Part shown: positions 20,656-31,790 of the stretch, piece by piece | Layout: each line of letters opens with the position of its first letter | Position numbering within the stretch: position 1 is the stretch's first letter | DNA from: Klebsiella terrigena | Lineage (GTDB): Bacteria > Pseudomonadota > Gammaproteobacteria > Enterobacterales > Enterobacteriaceae | NCBI RefSeq assembly: GCF_006539725.1 | Contig: NZ_BJNO01000014.1 | Location: forward strand, 1 to 64,000 | Length of the DNA: 64,000 nt | Reading direction: 5' to 3' | The notes under the pieces: generated by a model | What the model was told of the DNA's origin: nothing | Seen by the model: only the letters and a program-made list of their open reading frames with translations | Databases searched by the model: none | Program-made: the position numbers and the translations under genes

Positions 20656-20976
20656 CTACCCCTGTTTTTTCAGGCAGGCGCTCATAAATTTCTTACGATC
20701 GTCCCCTTTCAGCGACTGCTGGGTCGCCTGACCGTTACACTCGCCCATTTTTTGCTGCTGAGGCGTTAACCCTTTGTTCTCCGGAGCCGGCGCATCTTTC
20801 TTCAGACAGCTGCTCATGAACGCCTTACGCTCATCCCCTTTCAGCGCTTTCGCCGACGCGTCTTTGTTACAGACCGTCATTTTTTGCTGCTGGGGTGTCG
20901 GCGTTTTTTCCGCGGCGCTGACCGCAGTGGCAAAGACCAGGCCAAACAGCAGGGCAACCAGTAATGTTATTTTCAT
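20656..20976 (-). CDS. psiF: Phosphate starvation-inducible protein PsiF
   Basis: This 106-residue small exported protein is of unknown function. A signal peptide (about residues 1-22, LLVALLFGLVFATAVSAA) is followed by two copies of the PsiF repeat, each with a LTPQQQKM/TPQQQKM block, an N-x-(A/Q) segment, a conserved Cys and a terminal LKGD(E/D)RK..FMS.CLKK. It lies 91 bp downstream of phoA on the same strand, as in the E. coli phoA-psiF operon, and should be controlled by PhoB through the phoA promoter. The start MKITLLVALLFG matches E. coli. Confidence 0.95.
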   Translation of the reverse strand: MKITLLVALLFGLVFATAVSAAEKTPTPQQQKMTVCNKDASAKALKGDERKAFMSSCLKKDAPAPENKGLTPQQQKMGECNGQATQQSLKGDDRKKFMSACLKKQG

Positions 20977-21067
20977 CGCACCATCCTTCTGTGAGTCAAT
21001 CCCTGTAAGTCTGGTCGCTGACGGGAAAAAAACCAGCCGGCGGCTGAAATTCGCCGCCGGCACGGGC

Positions 21068-22483
<1,416 letters not shown>

Positions 22484-22545
22484 TTTTGTCGTCTCCATGT
22501 AAAAATACTTAAAAAACAAAACGAGGGAGACTTTATAAAAGCGAT

Positions 22546-22563
22546 GTGACAGTAAAATGACAG
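22546..22563 (-). promoter_or_regulatory. Pho box of the phoA promoter
   Basis: On the minus strand it reads CTGTCAT-TTTA-CTGTCAC, nearly a perfect 7-4-7 Pho box. TTATAAA follows about 10 bp downstream as the -10. This is the expected PhoB-dependent class of promoter without a good -35. It also lies just behind the iraP stop. Confidence 0.9.
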
Positions 22564-22585
22564 CATCCATACCTTGTCACAGGCG

Positions 22586-22846
22586 CTAGCTACGAGGATG
22601 CCGCAACAGCTTTTTTATATATTGCTGCAACCGCTGGGCATCGCGCTCGTCAACCAGCGGACCGGGGCTGGCCTGCTCGATAGCCTGTTCAATATCGTTA
22701 ATTAACGCCTGCTGAGCGTCCTGCTCCATATGCCTTAGCAGCGCCGTGACCACCACTTCCAGCGCCTCAACCTGCACCGTCAGTTCCTTTGTTTCCTCTT
22801 CCTTTTGTGCCAGGTTTACCAGTAGCTCGGCAATGAGATTCTTCAC
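22586..22846 (-). CDS. iraP: RssB anti-adaptor IraP
   Basis: IraP binds the adaptor RssB and thereby protects the stationary-phase sigma factor RpoS from ClpXP degradation, chiefly in phosphate starvation. At 86 residues it equals the E. coli length. [22 protein letters not shown], a coiled-coil region ([17 protein letters not shown]) and the C-terminal [10 protein letters not shown] block match. The middle part is diverged, as usual for the family. It lies between the MFS gene and phoA; a hairpin behind the MFS gene suggests iraP uses its own promoter in the AT-rich region upstream. Confidence 0.92.
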   Translation of the reverse strand: MKNLIAELLVNLAQKEEETKELTVQVEALEVVVTALLRHMEQDAQQALINDIEQAIEQASPGPLVDERDAQRLQQYIKKLLRHPRS

Positions 22847-23223
22847 AACGCTTTATCCTTTAGGCGAGGTCAGTAATTTGTTCTTTATGTCATAGATTCG
22901 TCGTCGGATACCAGATTTATTTTCTAAAAATGTCTGCGGATTATCACGGATAATAAGCGAAACGTTTTCACGATTAAAAAACAGGCAGCAAAAGCAACCA
23001 CCATAAATAACGACCAAAGAGAGTTCTATAACCATTTTTAATAGTAAATAATAAAATGGTATAGCCGTCGTATTTCCGTAATAAGCAAAATGCATCACCA
23101 TAATAGAATTGGTGAGCAGCCTGATACGCGGCTTTAGACCCCAGCACCATGCCGTGGTGTGCGGCGCTGATGGACTGGTGTCATAACAAAGAGTAATGAA
23201 AGCATCGCCGCGAGAAGTTAATA
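22847..23223. other. AT-rich region upstream of iraP
   Basis: About 375 bp of AT-rich sequence lies between iraP and the MFS terminator. A 127-codon reading frame on the minus strand (22853-23236) has a hydrophobic stretch but begins inside the MFS terminator hairpin, lacks a ribosome site and has no recognisable family. I treat it as non-coding. The promoter of iraP, which responds to ppGpp in E. coli, should lie here. Confidence 0.55.
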
Positions 23224-23247
23224 AGGCGGTATGCACACATACCGCCT
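23224..23247 (-). terminator. Terminator behind the MdtG-like gene
   Basis: AGGCGGTATG (23224-23233) pairs perfectly with CATACCGCCT (23238-23247) around a 4-base loop. On the minus strand it is followed by TATTAACTT. It starts 8 bp behind the MFS stop. Confidence 0.7.
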
Positions 23248-23255
23248 GGCGGCAG

Positions 23256-24452
23256 TCAGGCAGATGCCCGGCTGCGCCGCAGCATAACCGCCAGCTGCCA
23301 AAGGTTAATCAGCACGATAATCGCCGTGGCGATAAACACCCAGCGGAAGCCGGCCATTGCCGATACCGAGGCGCCAATCAGCGGCCCGACGACGTTCCCC
23401 AGATACATAAACGACTGGTTGTAGCCGAAGATGCGTCCGGTCACGCTATCGCTGCAGTATTTGAGCAGCAGCGTTTGCACCGCCGGCAGCATCGCGCCGT
23501 CGGCAAAGCCCAGCATAAAGCGCAGCACGCCCAGCTGCAGCGGCGTGGTCACGAACGACATCGCAAAGAACATCACCACCGCGCAGCACAGCGTCGCCAG
23601 CAGGATCCGCGAGGTGCCAATCCGATCGCCAAGCTTGCCTAAACGCGGGGCCGAGATCAGCGCCGAAACGCCCGGCACGGCGGCAATCATGCCGGCGAGG
23701 AAGGCAATATTATTGCTCTCCGGGGTCATCGATTTGATAAACAGCGCCAGAATCGGCCCGATTGAACCGTTGCACAGCTGAATCACCAGGGTAGTGAAGA
23801 ACAGGCTAATGACCAGGCCGGGATAGGGCAGCGTAGCAAATACCTCCCTGCCGCTTAGGCGATCCGCCTTATTGACCTGCGGGCGCACGCCCTCTTTAAT
23901 CAAGAACAGCGTCACCAGGAAGCTCACCGTCAGCAAAATGGCGGTGATGATAAACACCATTCGCAGGCCAACGTGGTCGGCGAGGAAACCGCCCAGCAGC
24001 GGCCCGCCGATGACGCCGCTAATCTGCGCCGTCGATAGCGTACTGAGCGCCCAGCCGCTGCGTTCTCGCGGTACCTGAGAGGCCACCAGCGCCATCGCAT
24101 TAGGAATATAGCCGGAAGTCAGCCCCATCACCGCGCGCAGGATAAACAGCTGCCAGACGTTGGTCGCAAAGGCCTGAAGCAGGATGGCAATCGCCATTCC
24201 CAGGGAGGCGCGCAGCAGCATCAGCTTGCGCCCTTTGCGATCCGCGAGGCTGCCCCACATCGGCGAAACGATGGCCGATACCAGGAAGGTGACGCTAAAC
24301 GTCAGGCCCGACCACATCGACAGCGCCTCGTGAGAGGTGACGCCCAGCTGAGAAACATAGAGCGGCAAGAACGGCAGAATTTGGCTGATTGCCAGGCCGG
24401 TAAAAAAGCAGCCGAACCAGACAGAGATGAGATTAACCTTCCAGGATTCCAT
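23256..24452 (-). CDS. MdtG-like MFS multidrug efflux transporter
   Basis: This 398-residue major facilitator has 12 predicted membrane helices in the inner membrane. The loop 2-3 signature [12 protein letters not shown] and its second-half echo (GKLGDRIG) are clear. The antiporter motif region [21 protein letters not shown] in helix 5 points to the drug:proton antiporter group. Blocks such as [10 protein letters not shown] and [20 protein letters not shown] resemble E. coli MdtG, but the overall match is that of a paralogue. No gene lies between iraP and ddlA in E. coli K-12, so this is an addition. Substrates are unknown. Confidence 0.85.
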   Translation of the reverse strand: MESWKVNLISVWFGCFFTGLAISQILPFLPLYVSQLGVTSHEALSMWSGLTFSVTFLVSAIVSPMWGSLADRKGRKLMLLRASLGMAIAILLQAFATNVWQLFILRAVMGLTSGYIPNAMALVASQVPRERSGWALSTLSTAQISGVIGGPLLGGFLADHVGLRMVFIITAILLTVSFLVTLFLIKEGVRPQVNKADRLSGREVFATLPYPGLVISLFFTTLVIQLCNGSIGPILALFIKSMTPESNNIAFLAGMIAAVPGVSALISAPRLGKLGDRIGTSRILLATLCCAVVMFFAMSFVTTPLQLGVLRFMLGFADGAMLPAVQTLLLKYCSDSVTGRIFGYNQSFMYLGNVVGPLIGASVSAMAGFRWVFIATAIIVLINLWQLAVMLRRSRASA

Positions 24453-24788
24453 AACTACGCGTATTCATTAGTTTTTTGTGAATTATTATCTAGCTTAGCA
24501 AGTTCCCTCCGCCGGCGTATTACCAGAGATGCGCTCGCGATGAGTTTAGTGTTTTATCATTCCATATCCCGATTTATAAAATATTATCAGAGCTAATCGC
24601 CTGAGCCTTAGGGCGTTGTGCTGACGTCGCGGCGCCGCCGCGTATCGGCTCCCGCCCTCGCCTGCTTATCCGCAGCGGCGGTTGAACAGCTTTTAACCCC
24701 CTACCATCTGCCGCAGAGATTCTGGCAGCCATGCCGTCATCGCACATGCTATGTTATGTGCTTTGATGTAATCAGGATGGAAGTTGAA
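24453..24788. other. Divergent promoter region between the MFS gene and ddlA
   Basis: These 336 bp contain an AT-rich part next to the MFS start and a GC-rich part toward ddlA. An open frame runs from 24618 into ddlA, but the conserved protein begins at 24789. I see no other gene or clear operator. Confidence 0.5.
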
Positions 24789-25886
24789 ATGGCTAAGATG
24801 AGGGTTGGGATCGTTTTTGGCGGCAAGTCGGCAGAACATGAAGTGTCACTGCAGTCGGCGAAGAACATCGTGGAAGCAATTGATAAATCGCGCTTCGACG
24901 TCGTTCTGCTGGGGATTGATAAACAGGGTCTCTGGCACATTAACGATGCCGGTAACTATCTGCTGAACCCGCAGGATCCTGCCCATATTGCGCTGCGTCC
25001 CTCCGATGTCACGCTGGCGCAAATTCCCGGCCGCCAATCCCGGCAGCTGATTAATGCCGACAGCGGTCAACCGCTGGCCGCCATCGACGTCATTTTCCCG
25101 ATTGTCCACGGCACCCTGGGAGAAGACGGCTCGCTGCAGGGCATGCTGCGGATGGCTAACCTGCCCTTCGTCGGCTCTGACGTGCTCGGCTCCGCCGCCT
25201 GCATGGATAAGGACGTCACCAAGCGCCTGCTGCGTGACGCCGGCCTGTCCATCGCACCGTTTATTACCCTGACCCGCGCTAACCGCCAGCGCTTTAGCTT
25301 CGCTGAAGTGCAAAACACCCTCGGCCTGCCGCTGTTTGTCAAACCGGCCAACCAGGGCTCGTCGGTGGGCGTGAGCAAGGTGAACAACGAAGAGCAGTAT
25401 CAGCAGGCGGTCGCCCTGGCCTTTGAATTTGACCATAAAGTGGTGGTTGAACAAGGAATTAAGGGCCGGGAGATCGAGTGTGCGGTACTGGGTAACGATG
25501 AACCTGAGGCCAGCACCTGCGGCGAAATCGTCCTCAACAGCGAATTCTACGCCTACGACACCAAGTACATTGACGACCAGGGGGCGAAAGTCGTCGTTCC
25601 GGCCGCCATTGACGGTGAAGTTAACGATAAAATTCGCGATATTGCCGTTCGCGCCTATCAGACGCTCGGCTGCAGCGGCATGGCGCGCATCGACGTGTTC
25701 CTGACGGCAGATAATGAAGTTGTTATCAATGAAATCAACACGCTGCCAGGGTTTACCAATATCAGCATGTATCCCAAGCTGTGGCAAGCCAGCGGACTGG
25801 ACTATACCAGCCTGATCACTCGCCTAATTGAGCTGGCGCTGGAGCGTCACGCCGCCGATCGCGCGCTGAAAACCTCAATGAACTGA
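24789..25886 (+). CDS. ddlA: D-alanine--D-alanine ligase A
   Basis: DdlA joins two D-alanines with ATP for peptidoglycan precursor synthesis in the cytoplasm. It has 365 residues. The ATP-grasp fold is clear, with [10 protein letters not shown] near the N terminus, [29 protein letters not shown] (glycine-rich ATP loop), [10 protein letters not shown], the omega-loop Tyr region and the metal-binding [19 protein letters not shown]. The start was set at the ATG giving [12 protein letters not shown], aligned to the E. coli start; an ATG 12 bp upstream (MEVEMAK) is possible. Confidence 0.96.
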   Translation: MAKMRVGIVFGGKSAEHEVSLQSAKNIVEAIDKSRFDVVLLGIDKQGLWHINDAGNYLLNPQDPAHIALRPSDVTLAQIPGRQSRQLINADSGQPLAAIDVIFPIVHGTLGEDGSLQGMLRMANLPFVGSDVLGSAACMDKDVTKRLLRDAGLSIAPFITLTRANRQRFSFAEVQNTLGLPLFVKPANQGSSVGVSKVNNEEQYQQAVALAFEFDHKVVVEQGIKGREIECAVLGNDEPEASTCGEIVLNSEFYAYDTKYIDDQGAKVVVPAAIDGEVNDKIRDIAVRAYQTLGCSGMARIDVFLTADNEVVINEINTLPGFTNISMYPKLWQASGLDYTSLITRLIELALERHAADRALKTSMN

Positions 25887-25893
25887 TGAAATT

Positions 25894-25921
25894 GCCCCGG
25901 CGACGCAGCGCTTGCCGGGGC
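25894..25921. terminator. Hairpin between convergent ddlA and yaiZ
   Basis: GCCCCGGC (25894-25901) pairs perfectly with GCCGGGGC (25914-25921), with a 12-base loop. It lies 8 bp behind the ddlA stop. There is no U-tract. Confidence 0.5.
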
Positions 25922-25961
25922 GACAGCTTTACGGCCCGGGTGGCCGCGAAACTATCAATGC

Positions 25962-26165
25962 CTAGGCTTGCTCCGCCGGACGACGGCGAATAATAAACCC
26001 CGCCAGCCAGAAGCTAATGACCCAGGTCACCAGCCCCACGGCATAGGATTGCCAGCCCTGAGTTTCAAACCCCAGCAGCCCCACCACGCCGTTCAGAATA
26101 AAAATTAACCCCAGCGCAATAGCGTAATAGTGCCAGTCACGGCGAATTTTATCAGTGAGCTTCAT
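25962..26165 (-). CDS. yaiZ: YaiZ family small membrane protein (DUF2754)
   Basis: This 67-residue inner-membrane protein has two hydrophobic helices (about 13-31 and 41-56). The core IRRDWHYYAIALGLIFILNGVVGLLGFE matches E. coli YaiZ almost exactly. Its function is unknown. It occupies the E. coli position between ddlA and yaiY. The ATG giving MKLTDKIRRD was chosen on similarity; the longer upstream frame is not conserved. Confidence 0.93.
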   Translation of the reverse strand: MKLTDKIRRDWHYYAIALGLIFILNGVVGLLGFETQGWQSYAVGLVTWVISFWLAGFIIRRRPAEQA

Positions 26166-26418
26166 GACAACTCCAACGGCAAAAAAAGCATCTTCGCACA
26201 GGCGCAATCCGCGGTCTGTAGCGACGTTGAGAATTATTTAACAGTGGGAGATGGCTCTCCCTTTGCCAAACTTTTAACGCGCTCGCAAAGCGATAAGTTC
26301 AGGAATATTCCTGGCCGAAAATTACCAGCAATCTGATACTGGATAGCGCCCCCCGCTGCCAAAATAATCGCCGTGTAGCCGGTGTAAAAACGGCTGAGAA
26401 GTGGAGTACGGAGGTTAT

Positions 26419-26721
26419 ATGGCAGAGTTTGCCTTTTCAAAAACGCTCTTTGGCAAAAAAAGAAGGAGCCCGCTGACCAGCAGCAATATCGCCTACGGAC
26501 TGTTTGTGCTGTTCTGCTTCTGGGCCGGAGCGCAAATGCTGAGCATGCTGGTGCACGCGCCCGGCGTTTTTGAACACTTAATACAGGTCCAGAACACCCA
26601 ACATCCGCGCATAGAAATAGGTCTGGCGGTGGGGACAATATTTGGCCTGGTCCCCTTTCTGATTGGCTGCCTGCTGGTGGCTCTTCTCGGGCTTATCCTG
26701 CGCTGGCGCAATAATCGCTAA
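26419..26721 (+). CDS. yaiY: YaiY family membrane protein (DUF2755)
   Basis: This 100-residue inner-membrane protein is of unknown function, with two hydrophobic segments (about 30-48 and 76-96). [31 protein letters not shown] and [13 protein letters not shown] blocks identify it as YaiY. GGAGG stands 4 bp before the chosen ATG. The stop overlaps the convergent yaiW stop by 3 bp. Confidence 0.93.
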   Translation: MAEFAFSKTLFGKKRRSPLTSSNIAYGLFVLFCFWAGAQMLSMLVHAPGVFEHLIQVQNTQHPRIEIGLAVGTIFGLVPFLIGCLLVALLGLILRWRNNR

Positions 26722-27827
26722 CGACGCGCCATGCAGCTGGCGCGCCGCTCATCAACCCGCTTCGCGAACCAGGCGGTTGTCAGATTTCGCGTAATTTTAG
26801 GGCTTTCGAGCTGGATCCCGGGGAGGATTTCCCGCGGTACGGCCTTGCCTGCTTTCTTATCCGCAAGACGGAAAACCTGCTGATAGAGGTCGGTTTTCTC
26901 AAACGCCAGGCTATCGCCTTTCTTCAGCTGTCGGTGAATATCGTCATCGCTCATCGCCAGCTGTCCGGCTACGCGCCGCACCGCCAGCTCTGTGGTCCCC
27001 GGCTCGTCGCTGTCGTAGCGAATCAAATCCCCGTCCAGCGCCAGCTTCACGCCGCTGACTTTGCTGACCGCATGTTGAAATGCGGCATTGCGGCTGGCGT
27101 ACCAGCCGGCGTTGAAATCAGCAAAACGATACAGCGGCGCGCTATAGTTCGCCGGATAGTTCAGCAAATGCCGGGTGCCAAACCACAGGCCGCCGCGCAG
27201 GCTAAAGACCTCCTTGCGCACGCTGCCCTCCATTTTCCACGGATAGCCGTCGGTGTGCTGCTGGGCAAAGGCGATGCTGACCTGCATCGGGCCGCCGGTA
27301 TGCACCGGGTTGAGGGAGCCAAACAGAGTCTGGCCCATCGGTACCATGTCGATAAAATCGTCAAAAACGGCGCTTAGCTGCTTCTCCGTTTTCACGCTAT
27401 CCAGGCGCTCGCTGTAGCTTTTGCCGTTCGGGGAAGGAATTTTTAGCGCGGTATGCACGACGAACAGCGGAATGTGCATTTTCTCCGCCCGGCGGTCTAT
27501 CTCCTGCCAGGCGATTTTATTCAGCCCAGGCACCACCGGATCAGACTGATAGTTGGACTCCTGCTGGGCCACGGCGAGCACCGAACAGACGTTTTCTTCC
27601 GTCGGCGCCAGCTTCTGGCTTTCGAAGGCTTTAGCTATCGCCTGCGCCCATTCATCACGGTCCTTCACGCTGGCCGGCATTTTTTGCCGGACTACGGCGG
27701 CAACGTCCACGGGCTTTTCGCCTTTTTTTAGCGCCGGTCCCTGATTACTGGTACAGGCGCTGAGAACCATCCCCGCCAGAAGCGTCAGGGAGAGCGAAAC
27801 GATACGAGTAGAGGCTGCTGCCGCCAT
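26718..27827 (-). CDS. yaiW: Lipoprotein YaiW (DUF1615)
   Basis: This 369-residue outer-membrane surface lipoprotein works with SbmA in uptake of proline-rich antimicrobial peptides in E. coli. A signal peptide ends in the lipobox LSAC at about residue 24, and the Ser next to the modified Cys is compatible with outer-membrane sorting. [10 protein letters not shown] and the GPMQVSIAF block suggest a transglycosylase/lysozyme-like fold in the middle. The match to E. coli YaiW runs to the C-terminal [14 protein letters not shown]. It starts 18 bp behind the sbmA stop, so sbmA-yaiW is an operon. Confidence 0.94.
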   Translation of the reverse strand: MAAAASTRIVSLSLTLLAGMVLSACTSNQGPALKKGEKPVDVAAVVRQKMPASVKDRDEWAQAIAKAFESQKLAPTEENVCSVLAVAQQESNYQSDPVVPGLNKIAWQEIDRRAEKMHIPLFVVHTALKIPSPNGKSYSERLDSVKTEKQLSAVFDDFIDMVPMGQTLFGSLNPVHTGGPMQVSIAFAQQHTDGYPWKMEGSVRKEVFSLRGGLWFGTRHLLNYPANYSAPLYRFADFNAGWYASRNAAFQHAVSKVSGVKLALDGDLIRYDSDEPGTTELAVRRVAGQLAMSDDDIHRQLKKGDSLAFEKTDLYQQVFRLADKKAGKAVPREILPGIQLESPKITRNLTTAWFAKRVDERRASCMARR

Positions 27828-27845
27828 AATCCTTCCTTGAGATAA

Positions 27846-29066
27846 TTAACCGAGCGTTTGCGTGACTTCATTTAACTCTTTGCCATCGAGCTCACGCTCA
27901 AAGCTGCGCAGACGTTTGTAGATGGACATCAGCTCCACCAGCGTCGTCCAGGAGCTGATCAGGTACTGGAACGAACCGCGCACCTGGCCAAATACGTTGG
28001 TTATCTGCGTCATCAGGCCCAGCGTAATCGTACCGGCAACGATCGACGGAAAAAGCAGGAACAAACCGAAAACGTTATCGACCTGCAGATAGAGAATGCG
28101 CGCGATGTTGAAGTACATGTAGTGGAAATAGAGGCGGAAATAGTTGCGGCGTACGGCGCCGAACAGCTCGCGTACGGTCGGTGGCGTCGCGCGAGCGGCG
28201 TCATCTTCGCCGTATACCAGCTCTTTACGATAGGCCGCCTCAACGCGCTGGTTTTTAAACTCCAGCCCCGGCAGCTTGATCCCCACCACCGCCAGCATAC
28301 CGGTGCCCATCAGCGACCAGACGATCGCCGCAATCACCAGGCCATACGGCAGGTGGCCAACAATCGGCAGGTCCGGCACGTGCTCGGACAGGGTGACCAG
28401 CACCGGCAGAAAGGCAATCAGGGTCATCACCGCGTTGATAAAGCTCACGCCCATATCTTCAAGGGTAGAGGCAAAGCGCATGGTATCTTCCTGCACACGC
28501 TGGGCCGCGCCTTCGATATGGCGTAAATGGTGCCAGTGCGCCATGTAGTGTTCGTTCATCGCGGTACGCCAGCGGAAGACGTAGTGGCTGACGAAAAAGT
28601 TGTTCATCACGCCGATAATCACCGCAATAACCGCAATCCCGAGGAATACGCCAATCTCTTGATAAAACTGGTTAATGCTGACCTTATGCGGCGTGGCCAG
28701 CGCGGCCTGTATCAGATCGTAGAACGGCGCGTACCAGGCGTTGATCGCCACCCCCACTTCCACCAGGAACCAGGTGACGAAGATAATCAGCGACGTGCCG
28801 AGGATCGACCAGTACTGCCAGCGATGCGGGCACCAGCTAAACCAAAACAGGGCGAAAACGCCGACGCAGAACAGGTAGTAGGCGTAAAAAACCAAATAGT
28901 TCAGCGACCAGAAGCGCGCGGCGCTGATGGCCACGTTTTGCGATGCGCCGGCCATTCGCAGCAGCCAGTCGCCGCCGCCCGCCTGCCAAAAGATCACCGC
29001 CAGCAGCGACCAGATAAAGGCAGAGATAAAAAACGGCCCCGGTTTGGGGAAAAAAGATTTAAACAT
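27846..29066 (-). CDS. sbmA: Peptide antibiotic transporter SbmA
   Basis: SbmA is an inner-membrane homodimeric, proton-driven peptide importer that takes up microcin B17, microcin J25, bleomycin and proline-rich peptides. It has 406 residues with about eight hydrophobic segments and is an ABC-exporter-like transmembrane part without an ATPase domain. [10 protein letters not shown] at the start, the [17 protein letters not shown] motif and [19 protein letters not shown] match E. coli. Two tandem ATGs exist; I chose the second because AGGAG is then 6 bp away and the N terminus aligns. Confidence 0.96.
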   Translation of the reverse strand: MFKSFFPKPGPFFISAFIWSLLAVIFWQAGGGDWLLRMAGASQNVAISAARFWSLNYLVFYAYYLFCVGVFALFWFSWCPHRWQYWSILGTSLIIFVTWFLVEVGVAINAWYAPFYDLIQAALATPHKVSINQFYQEIGVFLGIAVIAVIIGVMNNFFVSHYVFRWRTAMNEHYMAHWHHLRHIEGAAQRVQEDTMRFASTLEDMGVSFINAVMTLIAFLPVLVTLSEHVPDLPIVGHLPYGLVIAAIVWSLMGTGMLAVVGIKLPGLEFKNQRVEAAYRKELVYGEDDAARATPPTVRELFGAVRRNYFRLYFHYMYFNIARILYLQVDNVFGLFLLFPSIVAGTITLGLMTQITNVFGQVRGSFQYLISSWTTLVELMSIYKRLRSFERELDGKELNEVTQTLG

Positions 29067-29183
29067 CATGCTCTCCTGCTAACTTCTTATCATTCTGATT
29101 ATGCTGTGTACCACGACAATGCCCGCCGCAGAGGAGCAGCGGCAAGGAAAGGCGACCGAATTATGAGACCGGATATCAGCAGC

Positions 29184-29717
29184 TTAGTTCGTCTGCCAGG
29201 CGCTAAGAATTGTTTCTGTGGATTTCACGCGTACAGGATTGCCGGGGACGGTCAGCGTACGCCAGACCTCGTTATAGTGGGCAATCAGCGTTTGCGCCTG
29301 CGCCGCCGGGCGGTTAGCGGTAGTATGCGCATCTTCGGCGACGGTTAGGGCATAGCCGCGGCTGGCGCCGTTTTTGATGGTGGTATCAACGCAATAGTCC
29401 GTTGCGCAGCCGCAAATCACAAACTGCGTAATGTCCTGCTCGCTCAACACCTGCGCGAGGCGGGTCTGGTAAAACGCATCGCAGGCGGTTTTGGTGACAA
29501 AAATTGCATTTTCCGGCTGCTCCACCTCAGGCAGCAGCGCAAAACCTTCGCTTCCCTCTTCCAGCCCGCCATCCTCTGCGTGCTGAATAAAAATCACGCG
29601 ATCCGCCGCGCGGATCAGGCGGTTAATTTGTGCGACGCAGCGCTCACGCTCAATACGCGGGGTCGCAAAAACGCCATTTTGCATATCTACTACCATTACT
29701 ACCCGTTGAGCGGCCAT
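29184..29717 (-). CDS. Isochorismatase-family cysteine hydrolase
   Basis: This is a 177-residue hydrolase of the isochorismatase/nicotinamidase-like superfamily. The catalytic Asp is in VMVVDMQNGVF, a Lys in the VTKTACDAF block and the nucleophilic Cys in ICGCATDYCVDTT, followed by GASRGYALTVAEDAHTT. The substrate is not clear; small amides such as formamides or nicotinamide-like compounds are typical. It sits between sbmA and ampH, which are neighbours in E. coli, so it is an insertion relative to that order. The ATG giving MAAQRVVMVVD has AGAGAGAG upstream; a further 10 residues upstream look non-coding. Confidence 0.88.
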   Translation of the reverse strand: MAAQRVVMVVDMQNGVFATPRIERERCVAQINRLIRAADRVIFIQHAEDGGLEEGSEGFALLPEVEQPENAIFVTKTACDAFYQTRLAQVLSEQDITQFVICGCATDYCVDTTIKNGASRGYALTVAEDAHTTANRPAAQAQTLIAHYNEVWRTLTVPGNPVRVKSTETILSAWQTN

Positions 29718-29917
29718 GTCTCTCTCTCTTACAACCTGATTAACCAAACAATAATCATACGCGCCCGCCGGGTAAAGCGGGTATCGAAAGCGTAAAAAAT
29801 CGTTTTTTACGCACCGTTACGTTTTTCCGTGAAATATTGTCGTCATTGCGCTTCGCTGTGCGCCGCTTCGTAGTATAAATACGCTCTATATCTCTTTTCA
29901 TCATATGGATACCCCCG

Positions 29918-31075
29918 TTGAAACGTAGTCTGCTCATTTTTGCTGCGCTGTGCGCGGCGTCGTGGACATCGGTCCAGGCTGCTCAACCGAGCGTCGATCC
30001 GGAATTTGCCTCCGATGTTGTCGACCGTTATGCCAACCATATCTACTACGGTAGCGGCGCCACCGGCATGGCGCTGGTCGTCATCGACGGTAACCAGCGC
30101 GTTTTTCGCAGCTTTGGCGAGACGCGTCCGGGCAATAATGAACATCCTCAGCTGGATTCCGTTATCCGCATCGCCTCACTGAGCAAGCTGATGACCAGCG
30201 AAATGCTGGTGAAAATGCTCGATCAGGGGGTGGTGAAGCTTAACGATCCGCTGAGCAAATACGCTCCGCCGGGCGCTCGGGTGCCGAGCTATCAGGGCAC
30301 GCCGATTACGCTGGTTAACCTGGCGACGCATACCAGCGCCCTGCCGCGTGAACAGCCCGGCGGCGCGGCGCACCGCGCGGTCTTCGTCTGGCCAACCCGC
30401 CAGCAGCGCTGGGAATGGCTGTCGACGACGTCTTTAAAAGCCGCGCCCGGCTCGCAGGCCGCCTACTCCAACCTCGCGTTTGATCTGCTGGCGGACGCCC
30501 TCTCGAACGCCGCGGGCAAGCCTTATCCGCAGCTGTTTGAAGAGCAAATTACCCGCCCGCTGGGCATGAAGGACACCACCTTTACGCCATCGCCGGATCA
30601 GTGTGGCCGCCTGATGGTCGCCGAGAAGGGCGCCAGCCCGTGCAACAACACCCTGGCGGCGATCGGCAGCGGCGGCGTTTACTCCACGCCGGGCGATATG
30701 ATGCGCTGGATGCAGCAGTTCCTCTCCTCTGATTTTTACACCCGCGGCCAGCAGGCTGACCGCATGCAGACGCTGATCTATCAGCGCAGCCAGCTGACCC
30801 GCGTTATCGGTATGGACGTGCCGGGGAAAGCCGATGCGCTGGGCCTTGGCTGGGTTTATATGAAGCCGAAGAATGGGCATCCGGGCATTATTCAGAAGAC
30901 CGGCGGCGGCGGCGGATTTATTACCTACATGGCGATGAACCCGCAGGCTAACGTGGGTGCCTTCGTGGTCGTCACCCGTTCCTCGCTGACGCGCTTTAGC
31001 AATATGAGTAACGGCATCAACGATCTGGTCAGCGAACTCAGCGGCGAAAAACCGCTGCCCGTTCCCGAATCCTGA
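29918..31075 (+). CDS. ampH: D-alanyl-D-alanine carboxypeptidase/endopeptidase AmpH
   Basis: AmpH is a periplasmic class C-type penicillin-binding protein with carboxypeptidase and endopeptidase activity, linked to peptidoglycan recycling. It has 385 residues, as in E. coli. After a signal peptide (cleavage near VQAA), the serine-enzyme motifs are SLSK (Ser87-Lys90), Tyr183-Ser-Asn185 and KTG in QKTGGGGGF. The start is a TTG giving (M)KRSLLIFAALCA, aligned with the E. coli N terminus, and no ATG is available. The stop abuts the convergent iprA stop directly. Confidence 0.95.
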   Translation: MKRSLLIFAALCAASWTSVQAAQPSVDPEFASDVVDRYANHIYYGSGATGMALVVIDGNQRVFRSFGETRPGNNEHPQLDSVIRIASLSKLMTSEMLVKMLDQGVVKLNDPLSKYAPPGARVPSYQGTPITLVNLATHTSALPREQPGGAAHRAVFVWPTRQQRWEWLSTTSLKAAPGSQAAYSNLAFDLLADALSNAAGKPYPQLFEEQITRPLGMKDTTFTPSPDQCGRLMVAEKGASPCNNTLAAIGSGGVYSTPGDMMRWMQQFLSSDFYTRGQQADRMQTLIYQRSQLTRVIGMDVPGKADALGLGWVYMKPKNGHPGIIQKTGGGGGFITYMAMNPQANVGAFVVVTRSSLTRFSNMSNGINDLVSELSGEKPLPVPES

Positions 31076-31699
31076 TTAATATTCTGAAGGCAAATGGTTG
31101 ATGCTGACCAGTTTGCCTTTATCCATTTCGATATAGCCGCCCTTACGCAGAGCAGCAAGCACTTCGGCAACAACGGAGCGCGAAATACGTGTTTTTTGAT
31201 GAATATAATTCATAACGCCAATACGGAAACGTAATTCTTCGTCCCAGTCAATCATCGACAGCAGCGTTGCGCGAATTTGCTCATAGGAGTTATTACCGAT
31301 TAGCTGCAGGTCGCGTAGCTCCATAATGCGGTTATGCCATACAAGCCAGCAGAATGCGTCGCGCCACAAATTATTCTGGTCGATTATTTTAATCGCCAGG
31401 GAGGAAGGCAGGTGGTATCCGCTGCACTCTCCTTCGGTCATTAATTTATATTTCACCTCATTTTTCATTACCCCATCGGCCAGCCCGATAATAAAAGGGG
31501 CCTGAGCGATGCCCACAAGGATATTTTCACCTCGGCGCAGCGAGATTACGCCGGCTAAAATAACCACCGTTTGGTCACAATGTATATCGTTCGAAAATAT
31601 AATCTGCTTTTCACTACAAAAATCGAAGCGCGTGCCGTATTTTGACAGGCATTGATCCAGCTGACCAAATTCATTAAGCGGTTTACTCAGCGATAGCAT
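31076..31699 (-). CDS. iprA: IprA family cyclic-nucleotide-binding-like regulator
   Basis: This 207-residue protein (formerly YaiV) has an N-terminal cNMP-binding-like beta-roll (about 1-110) and a C-terminal winged-helix region (about 140-195: IGVMNYIHQKTRISRSVVAEVLAALRKGGYIEMDKGKL). IprA is reported in Salmonella and E. coli as an inhibitor of hydrogen peroxide resistance. MLSLSKPL at the start, LIGNNSYEQIRATLL and the terminal LPSEY match E. coli. It is convergent with and directly adjoins ampH. Confidence 0.93.
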   Translation of the reverse strand: MLSLSKPLNEFGQLDQCLSKYGTRFDFCSEKQIIFSNDIHCDQTVVILAGVISLRRGENILVGIAQAPFIIGLADGVMKNEVKYKLMTEGECSGYHLPSSLAIKIIDQNNLWRDAFCWLVWHNRIMELRDLQLIGNNSYEQIRATLLSMIDWDEELRFRIGVMNYIHQKTRISRSVVAEVLAALRKGGYIEMDKGKLVSINHLPSEY

Positions 31700-31718
31700 T
31701 TATGCATTCCTGACAATA

Positions 31719-31744
31719 ATGCCCGTCAACTCCTTGACGGGCAT
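31719..31744 (-). terminator. Terminator-like hairpin behind the autotransporter gene
   Basis: ATGCCCGTCAA (31719-31729) pairs perfectly with TTGACGGGCAT (31734-31744) around CTCC. It is 47 bp behind the autotransporter stop and 20 bp upstream of the iprA start. The minus-strand follow-on TATTGTC is not a strong U-tract, so some read-through into iprA is possible. Confidence 0.6.
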
Positions 31745-31790
31745 ACTTTTAGATTAAATAACCTTTAATGTTTTATCACTGCAAACTATC

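Noticed and set aside
22853-23236. 127-codon minus-strand frame upstream of iraP
   Set aside because: It begins inside the terminator hairpin of the MFS gene, lacks a ribosome site and has no recognisable domain.
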